A program made the position numbers and the translations under genes. 64,000 bases of DNA, taken from positions 1 through 64,000 of the forward strand of contig NZ_BNAR01000005.1 of NCBI RefSeq assembly GCF_014653695.1. Direction: 5' to 3'. Below, in pieces: positions 9,419 through 16,942 of the stretch (position 1 is the stretch's first letter; every line of letters begins with the position of its first letter). Source of the DNA: Lentzea cavernae (lineage in GTDB: Bacteria > Actinomycetota > Actinomycetes > Mycobacteriales > Pseudonocardiaceae). The notes below the pieces were generated by a model. The model saw only the letters and a program-made list of their open reading frames with translations, did no database searches and was not told where the DNA came from.

Positions 9419-9444
9419 TTTTTTGGACTTGCCGGTCCAAAAAA
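9419..9444. promoter_or_regulatory. TetR operator copy 2, before the SDR gene
   Basis: A 26-base perfect inverted repeat with 10-base arms (TTTTTTGGAC / GTCCAAAAAA) around TTGCCG, two bases after the TetR stop and 20 bases before the SDR start. The inner 16 bases match copy 1 except in the spacer. The A/T tails could also let it act as a terminator hairpin, but repetition of the core argues for an operator. Confidence 0.65.
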
Positions 9445-9464
9445 GTGCTCGTAACTTCGAGGAC

Positions 9465-10235
9465 ATGGCACAGCGACTGGAGGGCAGGACCGCCCTCATC
9501 ACCGGTTCCACCAGCAACATCGGCCGCTCGATCGCGGTCGCCTTCGCCCGCGAGGGCGCCCACGTCGTCGTCTCCGGACGAGACAAGACCAAGGGCGCCG
9601 CCGTCCTCGAGGAGATCCGCGCCAGTGGCGGCAGGGCCGACTTCGTCCGAGCCGACCTCGACGGCACCCCCGCCCTGAGCCACGCGCTCGCCACCGAGGC
9701 CTCCGCCCTCCTGGGCGGCCACGTCGACATCCTCGTGAACAACGCGGGCATCTACCCGCCCTCCACCACCCCGACCACCGACGAGGACACCTTCGACCGC
9801 GTCTTCGGCGTCAACGTGAAGGCCCCGTTCTTCCTGACCCAGTCCCTCGTCCCCGCCATGATCGGCGCCGGCGGCGGCGTGGTCATCAACCTCGGGTCCT
9901 GGATCACCAGGCTCGGCGTCCCCAGCGGCTCGATCTACAGCACCAGCAAGGGCGCCATGGAGACGCTGACCCGCGCGTGGGCATCGGAGTTCGGCCCGCA
10001 AGGGGTGCGCGTCAACGCCATCTCACCTGGCGTCATCGCCTCGGTGGACTGGGACGACACCACCCGTGGCCAGGCCGACGGGATGATGCGCGGCACGCCC
10101 GCCGGTCGGTCGGGGCATCCGGATGCGATCGCTTCGGCGGCTGTGTATTTGGCCTCGGAGGAGGCGGCGTTCGTGCACGGGATCGTGCTGGACGTGGATG
10201 GCGGGCGGACCGGGGTGGCGGTGGTCGCGGCTTGA
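9465..10235 (+). CDS. Short-chain dehydrogenase/reductase (FabG-like)
   Basis: 256 residues: GSTSNIG cofactor loop near residue 14, NNAGIYPP, a Ser strand (INLGSW), the YSTSKGA catalytic motif and an AISPGV loop, all as in classical 3-oxoacyl-ACP-reductase-like SDRs. An ATG at 9465 with CGAGGA upstream gives the right N-terminus. It follows the TetR gene after only 47 bases, which hold operator copy 2. That arrangement is typical of an inducible detoxification or carbonyl-reduction gene. The substrate is unknown. Confidence 0.87.
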   Translation: MAQRLEGRTALITGSTSNIGRSIAVAFAREGAHVVVSGRDKTKGAAVLEEIRASGGRADFVRADLDGTPALSHALATEASALLGGHVDILVNNAGIYPPSTTPTTDEDTFDRVFGVNVKAPFFLTQSLVPAMIGAGGGVVINLGSWITRLGVPSGSIYSTSKGAMETLTRAWASEFGPQGVRVNAISPGVIASVDWDDTTRGQADGMMRGTPAGRSGHPDAIASAAVYLASEEAAFVHGIVLDVDGGRTGVAVVAA

Positions 10236-10320
10236 TCCTGGGCGGGATGTGGGCGGGCGCGGTCATCTCCGCGCCTGGCCTGCCTGTCCGCCGATGCTGT
10301 CAACATGGACGAGTGGGGCT

Positions 10321-10342
10321 GACATTGACAAATCAATGTCAA
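10321..10342. promoter_or_regulatory. Perfect 22-base palindromic operator-like site
   Basis: Arms TGACATTGA and TCAATGTCA are perfectly complementary around CAAA. This is AT-rich compared with its surroundings and is the typical size of a TetR or MarR operator. No regulator gene is adjacent, so the protein that reads it is unknown. Confidence 0.5.
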
Positions 10343-10682
10343 GGTGGACGAATCAAGCTTGAGGTTGACTCGGTGCAGTGTCGCCAGTCCGGCCGCCGCT
10401 TATCCACTGCCCGCGTGGCCTCAAGGGCTCGCTCCCTGTCGACGGCCATGCCGCTTGCCTGGCCTGCGTGCCGCCCGGCGCCCCCGGTTCGCTGGCTCCC
10501 TCCGCACCCACATGGTCGTCTGCGCTGCTCGTTCACCCGCACTCCGCCTTCCTCTCCGTCTTGCCTCCGGCTAGCACCCCAGCCCGCCGCCTTGCTCTAC
10601 GCCCCGCGTCCCGCCCGCACCCCGCGACAGTCCCCCGTCCACCGCTCACCGCCCACCAGCTACCCGTGACCGCCACCGCGGT

Positions 10683-10696
10683 GTGACCCCGGTCAC
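10683..10696. promoter_or_regulatory. GTGACC-CC-GGTCAC inverted repeat before the sigma-CAP gene
   Basis: A perfect 14-base inverted repeat, followed 18 bases later by another GTGACC and by CGGTCT about 16 bases further on. The second pair has the spacing of an ECF -35/-10 promoter, so autoregulation of the downstream sigma factor is possible. This is weak, position-based evidence. Confidence 0.3.
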
Positions 10697-10780
10697 CTAT
10701 CCGCCCTGTTTCTGTGACCTGAGGTGAGACTCGCCGGTCTCCCATGGCGAAGAGGACACAGCTCGGCGAAGGGTGCGGAA

Positions 10781-12331
10781 GTGACGGGTCGGGAGTGGCT
10801 GGGGCAGGTGGACGCGGAGCAGGTGCGGGCCGCGCGGGCCGGTGATCGGACGGCGCTGGACGCCGTGGTCGCGGGTAGCCTGCCGCTGGTCTACAACGTC
10901 GCCGGTCGGGCGCTGCACGCCGATTCCGAGGTCGACGACGTGGTGCAGGAGACGATGGTCCGCGTCATTCGCGGCCTCGACGCGCTGCGGGAGCCGGAGC
11001 GGTTCCGGTCGTGGCTGGTGGCCGTCACCATCAACCAGGTTCGTGAGCACTACCGGCGTCGTGATCTGGCACCGGCGTCGCTGGAGGAGTACGACAGGGC
11101 TGATCCGGGGGCCGAGTTCGTCGAGACGGCGTTGTCGCGGTTGCACTTCGCGCAGCAGCGCCGGGAGGTCGACGAGGCGGCGCGCTGGTTGGATCCCGGC
11201 GACCGGGAGCTGCTGGCGTTGTGGACGCTGGAGCGCGTCGGGCAGCTGACCAGGGGAGAGGTGACGGACGCGCTCGACCTCGGCGCGCACGCCGTCACGG
11301 TGCGGGTCAGCAGGCTCAAAGGGCGGCTGGAGACGATTCGGCACCTGGTGCGCGCGTTGTCGATGGAGCCGCGGTGCGCTGGGCTCGAGCGGGCGGCGCA
11401 GGGGTGGAACGGTGAGCCGAGCCCGTTGTGGCGCAAGCGGCTCCTGCGGCACGTCGACGAGTGCGGTCGTTGCGGGCGCGGTGTGGACGACGCGATGCCG
11501 GTCGAGCGCATCCTGACCGGTGCCGCGCTGCTCGTGGTGCCCGCCGCCTACCTGCCGCGCCTGCTCGAGGACCTCGCCGACGTCGAGCCCGTGGCCCTCG
11601 CGGCCGAGATCGCGCCCACGCACCTCGCCGAGCCGTCGGGCTTGTTCGCGAAGCTCGCCGCCAAACCCGTGCTCGCGGTGGCCGGGGCGGCGGCCGTGTG
11701 CGGGGTGATAGGTGTGATCGGCGCGATGGTGCTGGTTCCGTCCGATCCGCCGGCCGCCGTCGCCGGTCCGAACACCACCCAGGGCCTCGCGCTCGTCACG
11801 TCCTCGTCGCAGCCGGCGGAGACCACGACCACAACGACGACGACCACCACCACGACAACGACCACGACGACCACGACGACGACGCCCGAACCGGTTCGCG
11901 TCGCCACGCCAGAGGAACGCGTCCTGGCGCTGATCAACGAGACCAGGGCCGGGAGCGGACTGGCCCCGCTGGCGATCGACCCGGCCCTGGTCACCGCGGC
12001 CGACCGCCACACCAGGGCGATGATGAGCAACGGCTGCGGCCTGTCGCACCAGTGCCCCGGCGAGAGCGGCCTCGGCGAGCGCAGCAGCGCGGCCGGCGTG
12101 AAGTGGAGTTCGGTCGCGGAGAACGTCGGCATGGGCGGGCCGGTCAAGGACAACGTCGAGGCGATCTCCAAGATGGCGCTCGGCCTGACGCAGGGCATGA
12201 TCGACGAGAAGCCGCCGAACGATGGCCACCGCAAGAACATCCTGAGCAAGTCGTCCACGTGCGTCGGCATCGTGGTGGTCCGCGATGCCAAGGGAACCGT
12301 GTGGATGACGCACGACTTCGCCGGAAGTTGA
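10781..12331 (+). CDS. Membrane-tethered ECF sigma factor fused to zinc-finger, TM and extracellular CAP domain
   Basis: About 516 residues in one uninterrupted frame. Residues about 22-95 are sigma-70 region 2 (VDDVVQETMVRVIRGL, FRSWLVAVTINQVREHYRR). Residues about 128-190 are region 4 (VTDALDLGAHAVTVRVSRLKGRL). H224-x3-C228-x2-C231 is the HxxxCxxC pattern of ZAS-type anti-sigma zinc fingers. Residues about 297-319 form one transmembrane helix. After it come exactly 21 consecutive Thr codons (11822-11884) and a CAP/SCP domain (NETRAGSGL, AENVGMGG, GHRKNIL). The start is the GTG at 10781. The layout implies a cytoplasmic sigma factor held by its own anti-sigma finger and an outside sensor. 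Release, presumably by proteolysis, is inferred. Thr codons vary (ACC/ACG/ACA), so the tract is not a simple slippage run. Confidence 0.85.
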   Translation: MTGREWLGQVDAEQVRAARAGDRTALDAVVAGSLPLVYNVAGRALHADSEVDDVVQETMVRVIRGLDALREPERFRSWLVAVTINQVREHYRRRDLAPASLEEYDRADPGAEFVETALSRLHFAQQRREVDEAARWLDPGDRELLALWTLERVGQLTRGEVTDALDLGAHAVTVRVSRLKGRLETIRHLVRALSMEPRCAGLERAAQGWNGEPSPLWRKRLLRHVDECGRCGRGVDDAMPVERILTGAALLVVPAAYLPRLLEDLADVEPVALAAEIAPTHLAEPSGLFAKLAAKPVLAVAGAAAVCGVIGVIGAMVLVPSDPPAAVAGPNTTQGLALVTSSSQPAETTTTTTTTTTTTTTTTTTTTTPEPVRVATPEERVLALINETRAGSGLAPLAIDPALVTAADRHTRAMMSNGCGLSHQCPGESGLGERSSAAGVKWSSVAENVGMGGPVKDNVEAISKMALGLTQGMIDEKPPNDGHRKNILSKSSTCVGIVVVRDAKGTVWMTHDFAGS

Positions 12332-12431
12332 GCGAAGAGCCGAATCCGGGAAAAGATCATCCTGAAGTCGTACGGGAGAACGCGACCACAGTCGGACGTG
12401 TGACGATCTGTCCGGATAGCACTGTCCTACC

Positions 12432-13844
12432 GTGCAGACCGTCACCTACCGCTGGCCGACCGCGGTCACCACCGACACCCCGGAACTGTTGCGCTGGACG
12501 GGTTTCGGCGGTGCGCTCCTGCTCACGGCCGGTGCGTGGGCGGTCAGAGCCGGCAGCGCGGTGGCACTGGGGGCCGCGATCGCGGGCGCCGGTCTGGTCG
12601 TGCTGACGTGGGCGCTGCTCGGCCGCACCAGGCCGGACGCCTCCTGGCTGCGCCGGACGCTGGCCTGGTGGTGCGCGCCGCTCCTGGTGGCCCCGCCGTT
12701 GTTCAGCGGTGACGTGTTCAGCTACCTGGCCCAGGGCGAGGTGGCGGCCAACGGTCTCGACCCCAACGTCGTCAGCCCGGCCGCCGGGGCGAGCGCGGAG
12801 GCGGTGGCACGCGTCGGCGTCTACTGGCGTGAGACGCCGTCGCCGTACGGGCCGTTGTTCACGACGGTCGAGAGGGCGATCACCGAGGTCACGGGCGGAC
12901 ACCCGGTTCTCGGCATCGGTCTGCACCGGTTCACGGCGGTGCTGGGCCTGCTGCTCGTCGTCTGGGCGGTGCCGAAGCTCGCGGAGATGACCAGGACGAA
13001 CGAGCGCATCGCGTTGTGGCTGGGCGTCATGAACCCGTTGGTGCTGTGGCACCTCATCGGTGGTGTCCACAACGACGCGCTGATGCTCGGCCTCATGCTG
13101 TCGGGCACCGTCGTCGCGTTGCAGGCGTTGCCCGAACTGAAGTGGTGGCAGTACACGGCCGGTGTCGTGCTCATCGGGCTGGGAGCGCAGGTCAAGTTGC
13201 CCGCGCTGGTGGCGCTCGCGGTGGTCGGCACGGCGCTGGCGCGCAGGCTCGGCGGTGGCTGGGTCCGGTTCGTCGCCGCGGGCCTCGGCATGGTCGTGGC
13301 CGCCGCCGCGGTGTCCGTCGTGACGTCGCTTGCCGGCGGATCCGGGTTCGGCTGGGTGCAGGCGCTCGGCACACCGTCCAAGGTGAACAGCTGGATGGCG
13401 CCGACGAACTGGCCCGGTTATCTGGCGGGTGCGGTGTTCGGTCAGGAAAGCGGTCAGGCGATGATCTCCTCGGCACGGATCGCGGGGTTCGTGCTGATCC
13501 TGTGCGGCGTGGCGGTGGTGGTGCACCGGCAGCTGCGCGGCGGGATCTCCGAGGTGACGGCGCTGGGGATGATGATGAGCCTGATCGTGGTGCTGGGGCC
13601 GGTGATCCAGCCGTGGTACCTGCTGTGGGCGGTGCTGCCGCTGGCCGCGTGCCTGCCGTTGGGGAGGTGGCGCACCAGGGTCGCCGTGCTCACCGGGGTG
13701 TTCGCGCTGCTGGTGCCGCCGCTCGCGGGCAACTTCACCGGCCGCGTGCCCGAGCTCGTCGCTGCCTACGTCGTGGGGATCGCCCTGGTCGGTGGCGCGT
13801 ACCTCGTCCTGCGCCGGGCGAGGGTGTCCGTTGCGCAAGCCTGA
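12432..13844 (+). CDS. mptB: Polyprenol-phosphomannose-dependent alpha-1,6-mannosyltransferase MptB
   Basis: 470 residues with about 12-13 hydrophobic segments and the GT-C features of MptB: the FSGDVFSYLAQGE loop carrying the catalytic Asp region after the first helices, YWRETPSPYGPLF, and PLVLWHLIGGVHNDALM. In mycobacteria and corynebacteria MptB extends the alpha-1,6-mannan core of lipomannan from polyprenyl-phosphomannose outside the membrane. GTG start. Its 3' end overlaps the lnt gene by 14 bases, so the two are probably co-translated. Confidence 0.85.
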   Translation: MQTVTYRWPTAVTTDTPELLRWTGFGGALLLTAGAWAVRAGSAVALGAAIAGAGLVVLTWALLGRTRPDASWLRRTLAWWCAPLLVAPPLFSGDVFSYLAQGEVAANGLDPNVVSPAAGASAEAVARVGVYWRETPSPYGPLFTTVERAITEVTGGHPVLGIGLHRFTAVLGLLLVVWAVPKLAEMTRTNERIALWLGVMNPLVLWHLIGGVHNDALMLGLMLSGTVVALQALPELKWWQYTAGVVLIGLGAQVKLPALVALAVVGTALARRLGGGWVRFVAAGLGMVVAAAAVSVVTSLAGGSGFGWVQALGTPSKVNSWMAPTNWPGYLAGAVFGQESGQAMISSARIAGFVLILCGVAVVVHRQLRGGISEVTALGMMMSLIVVLGPVIQPWYLLWAVLPLAACLPLGRWRTRVAVLTGVFALLVPPLAGNFTGRVPELVAAYVVGIALVGGAYLVLRRARVSVAQA

Positions 13845-15300
13845 TCTCGCCCGCTACGGCGTGGCTGCCCTGGCCGGCGGCGCGCTGGCGCTGAGCTTCC
13901 CGCCGCGCACGCTCTGGTGGCTCGCCGTTCCCGCGTTCGTCGTGCTGTGGCTCGCCCTGAAGGGCGCGGGCGCGCGTCGCAGCGCCGGTCTCGGGTTCGT
14001 GTTCGGCCTGGCGTTCTTCCTGCCGCACCTGTGGTGGATCCAGCACTTCCTCGGCAACGACTTCGGGCCGTGGCCCTGGCTCGTGCTCAGCGCGTTGATG
14101 GCGCTGTTCATCTGCGCGGTCTGCGCGTTCTTCCCGCTGGTGTCGCGGCTGCCCGGGGCACCGGTGTGGGCGACGACGCTGTTCGTGCTGCAGGAGACCC
14201 TGCGCGGCCTGATCCCGTTCAACGGCTTCCCGTGGGGCCGTGTCGCGTTCGGACAGGTCGACGGCCCGTTCGCCCGGCTCGCCGTGCTCGGGGGCGCGCC
14301 GCTCGTGACGTTCGCGGTGGTCTTCACCGGCTTCGGCCTCGCCGCCTGGCTGCCGCGATGGACCCGTGCGTGGGCCCTCGTGCCGATCGTCGCCTCTCTC
14401 GCCGTGACCCCGTTGATCTCCGTCGAGGCCCAGACCGGCCAACGGACGGTGGCGGTCGTGCAGGGCAACGCCCCGGACCTCGGTCTCGGCCTGCTCTCCG
14501 AGAACGCCACCCTGCGCGCCAACCACCTGCGCAAGACCGCCGAACTGGCCGCGCTGGTCCGCGGCGGCGCGCTTCCCAAGCCGGACCTCGTGGTGTGGCC
14601 GGAGAGCGCCACCAGGACCGGCGACCGCGACCCGGTGCTCGACGCCGCCATCGCCGACCTCGGCGTGCCGACACTGGTGAGCGCGTTGCGCGACAACAAG
14701 AACTCCGTCATCACCTGGGATCCGAAGACCGGGGCGGGACAGTCGTACGCGAAGCAGGAGCTCGTGCCGTTCGCCGAGCACATCCCGCTGCGCCCGCTCG
14801 CCCGGATCTTCACGCCGTTCGCGGACCAGGGAGACCTCGACGCGGGCACCGAACCCGGCCTGCTGGACATCGCGGGCACGCGCGTGGGCATCGGCATCTG
14901 CTACGAGGTCGCCTACGACTACGTCCTGCGCGAGAGCGCGGCCGCCGGAGCACAACTGCTGGTGGTGCCCACGAACAACGCCTGGTACGGCCGCGGCGAG
15001 ATGACCTACCAGCAGCTCGGCATGGCCCGCCTGCGCGCGATCGAACACGGCCGCGCGGTGGTGGTCGCGGCGATCAGCGGCGTGAGCGCGGTCGTGCGAC
15101 CCGACGGCAGCGTCGTGCGGTCGACCGGGATGTTCACCGACGACCTGATGGTGGACACCGTCCCGTTGCGCACGGACATCACGTTCGCGACGAGGTTCGG
15201 CGGCGCGATCCACGTCCTGCTCACGGGCGCGGCGCTGGCCGCGTGCGCGATGGGGCTGTGGAGGCGCCGCCGGTCCTCAGTTCTTGCCGAGCAGGGCTGA
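13831..15300 (+). CDS. lnt: Apolipoprotein N-acyltransferase
   Basis: About 489 residues. The N-terminal half has several membrane helices; the C-terminal half is a nitrilase-type domain with the expected catalytic set: Glu in WPES, Lys in KQELVPFAE and Cys in GICYE. Lnt adds the N-linked acyl chain to lipoproteins at the membrane. The start is uncertain: a TTG at 13831 gives LRKPDLARYG at the N-terminus and lies inside the end of mptB. Location directly after mptB ties lipoprotein and lipoglycan assembly together. In mycobacteria Lnt is instead linked to Ppm1, the polyprenol-phosphomannose synthase. Confidence 0.87.
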   Translation: MRKPDLARYGVAALAGGALALSFPPRTLWWLAVPAFVVLWLALKGAGARRSAGLGFVFGLAFFLPHLWWIQHFLGNDFGPWPWLVLSALMALFICAVCAFFPLVSRLPGAPVWATTLFVLQETLRGLIPFNGFPWGRVAFGQVDGPFARLAVLGGAPLVTFAVVFTGFGLAAWLPRWTRAWALVPIVASLAVTPLISVEAQTGQRTVAVVQGNAPDLGLGLLSENATLRANHLRKTAELAALVRGGALPKPDLVVWPESATRTGDRDPVLDAAIADLGVPTLVSALRDNKNSVITWDPKTGAGQSYAKQELVPFAEHIPLRPLARIFTPFADQGDLDAGTEPGLLDIAGTRVGIGICYEVAYDYVLRESAAAGAQLLVVPTNNAWYGRGEMTYQQLGMARLRAIEHGRAVVVAAISGVSAVVRPDGSVVRSTGMFTDDLMVDTVPLRTDITFATRFGGAIHVLLTGAALAACAMGLWRRRRSSVLAEQG

Positions 15301-16257
15301 CCCCAGCAGCGTTCGCTGGTGCAGCACGGACAACCCCTGCCGTTCCGTCGTCAGCAGCCCCGCCTCCCGCAGGACGGTCGTGTGGCGGCTGACCGACGAC
15401 GGTGACGCCCCGAGCCGTTCCGCCAGCTCGGTCGTCGTGGCCCCGGCTCCGACGGCGGCCAGCACCGCCGAGCGGGTGTTGCCGAGCAAGGCCGCGAGCG
15501 CGCCCTGCTCACGGCGGCCGCTCGCGAGCTGGCGTTGCCACGTCCAGTCGTGGTGCAACGGGTACACCACGGTCGGCGGCAGCCCGGGATCGGCGAACGC
15601 GACGGGTGTGCGGCGGCAGAAGTACGACGGCACCAGCCGCAGCCCGCGCCCGCCGAGGTGCAGGTCGCGGTCGTACGCGTACTGGACCTCCAGCACCGGC
15701 GCCCGCCAGTTCATCAACGGCCACATGCCCCGCAGCAAGCCCTCCACGGTGCACGCGAGACCGTTGCGGTGCACGCGATCGGTCTCGACGGCCTCCTCGA
15801 TCAGCTCGGTGTACGGCTCCACCACCGCGCGGTGGTAGCGCGTGAGCGCCTCGGACAGCTCCAGCAACGACTCGCCGTCGCCCGCCGCGAGCGGCCGTGT
15901 CCACTCCGGAACCGGCCGCACGTCCTCCAGCCGTCCGAACTCCTCCCGCAACCGGTGCCGAGGCGTGGACCGGATCGCGGCCAGCGCGCTCCCCAGGCCC
16001 TGCGCGCCCTCCGGCGGCGTGAGGAAGTCCGGGAAGTACGGCCCCAGCGGGGCGAGCACGGACAGCATGCGAACGCCGGACGTGATCACCTGCCGGTCGC
16101 CGTTGCGCCGGATGTCGCGCAGCCACGGCTGCAACAACAACCCGCTGTCCAGTTCGGTCAGCCGAAGCCAGCTGAACACCATTTCCCAGAGCGGATCCAC
16201 CCTTTCTGCTACCTGCGTACGCTCCAGATCGCCATCGGAAAAATGGATGCGCAACAC
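15277..16257 (-). CDS. ArsR-type winged-helix regulator with N-terminal effector region
   Basis: About 326 residues. The C-terminal 80 residues form an ArsR-like winged helix (TTTELAERLGASPSSVSRHTTVLREAGLLTTERQG). The N-terminal 240 residues are a conserved region of unknown ligand found in this actinobacterial regulator family. The start is a GTG at 16257 preceded by GGGGAGGTTGCT; the frame extends further but lacks a better start. It converges on lnt and overlaps it by 24 bases. Its target may be itself or the neighbouring I36 inhibitor gene. Confidence 0.75.
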   Translation of the reverse strand: MLRIHFSDGDLERTQVAERVDPLWEMVFSWLRLTELDSGLLLQPWLRDIRRNGDRQVITSGVRMLSVLAPLGPYFPDFLTPPEGAQGLGSALAAIRSTPRHRLREEFGRLEDVRPVPEWTRPLAAGDGESLLELSEALTRYHRAVVEPYTELIEEAVETDRVHRNGLACTVEGLLRGMWPLMNWRAPVLEVQYAYDRDLHLGGRGLRLVPSYFCRRTPVAFADPGLPPTVVYPLHHDWTWQRQLASGRREQGALAALLGNTRSAVLAAVGAGATTTELAERLGASPSSVSRHTTVLREAGLLTTERQGLSVLHQRTLLGSALLGKN

Positions 16258-16329
16258 AGCAACCTCCCCAGGCCAGGTCACCGCGCACAACGATACTGGG
16301 CGTGTCACTCCGCCGAACAAACCAACGAA

Positions 16330-16363
16330 AACCGTGCGCGGGACGATTGCCCCGCGCACGGTT
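16330..16363 (-). terminator. Rho-independent terminator after the I36 inhibitor gene
   Basis: A perfect 13-base stem (AACCGTGCGCGGG and its complement) with an 8-base loop lies 18 bases after the minus-strand stop at 16382. On the minus strand it is followed by a T-rich stretch. Confidence 0.75.
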
Positions 16364-16381
16364 CTGCGCTATTGACGCGGA

Positions 16382-16843
16382 TCAGCCGCAGGCGCCGGTG
16401 ACCCACTGGTGCGAGCGGACCTGGTAGGTGCCGGCGAGGTCACCCTTCTGGCCCTGCTTCGTGCAACCGATCGAGTTGTTGTAGCCGGTGTTGCGGTAGA
16501 ACCGGACGCCCTTGAAGTTGGACGACGTCCCGCGGTTGTAGACGGACTTGACCTCCTTGGTCGTGGCCCAGGAGCACTTCACGGTGCCCGCGGTCCAGTC
16601 CGCGTCCGCCACGTCCCACTGGCAGCGGCCGCCGGTGCCGCCGAAGCCGTTCCAGAAGCAGACGTTGCCGGTGTTGCAGTCCCAGGCCGCGAGCGCCTGG
16701 CCGGTCTCGGTGTCGTACGCCGCGCCGACGGCGGCAGCCTGGGCGGCAGGAGCCTCCGCCTGAGCGCTCGGGGCCGCGAGCGCCACGGTGAAGAGCATGG
16801 CGAGCGGCATCAATGCCAGAACAAAACGCCGAACGAACCTCAA
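16382..16843 (-). CDS. Secreted peptidase inhibitor I36-like protein
   Basis: About 153 residues. A signal peptide runs from the TTG start at 16843 (strong GGGAGGAA site upstream) through RRFVLALMPLAMLFTVALA to a cleavage near AQA. The mature part has the aromatic, Cys-containing repeats of the I36 (SMI-type) inhibitor and gamma-crystallin-like family (NVCFWNGFGGTGGRCQW; SSNFKGVRFYRNTGYNNS). Cys pairs suggest disulfides. It probably acts outside the cell on a protease. A clear terminator follows, so it is likely a single-gene transcript. Confidence 0.7.
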   Translation of the reverse strand: MRFVRRFVLALMPLAMLFTVALAAPSAQAEAPAAQAAAVGAAYDTETGQALAAWDCNTGNVCFWNGFGGTGGRCQWDVADADWTAGTVKCSWATTKEVKSVYNRGTSSNFKGVRFYRNTGYNNSIGCTKQGQKGDLAGTYQVRSHQWVTGACG

Positions 16844-16942
16844 AGGATTCCTCCCTAACCCACAATGAATTCCGCCGGGGCCAACTGTAGGCAGAGAGAG
16901 GAAGTCGAGAAAAGCTATTGCTCCGTGGCGCAAAAGCGCTTT

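Larger units (their letters stand above)
10236..10780. other. Gene-free block of 545 bases
   Basis: I find no convincing gene here. It holds a perfect palindrome (10321-10342), then about 320 bases that are strikingly C-rich and G-poor on the plus strand with short, unlikely reading frames, and finally a GTGACC inverted repeat (10683-10696) upstream of the sigma-factor gene. Confidence 0.6.

Noticed and set aside
9419..9444. Simple terminator after the TetR gene
   Set aside because: The hairpin could terminate, but the same core is present at 8801-8816, which is better explained by an operator.
10697..12445. Long antisense frame (582 codons) opposite the sigma-CAP gene
   Set aside because: Composition is His/Arg/Gln-rich nonsense with no family pattern; it mirrors the codon bias of the real plus-strand gene.
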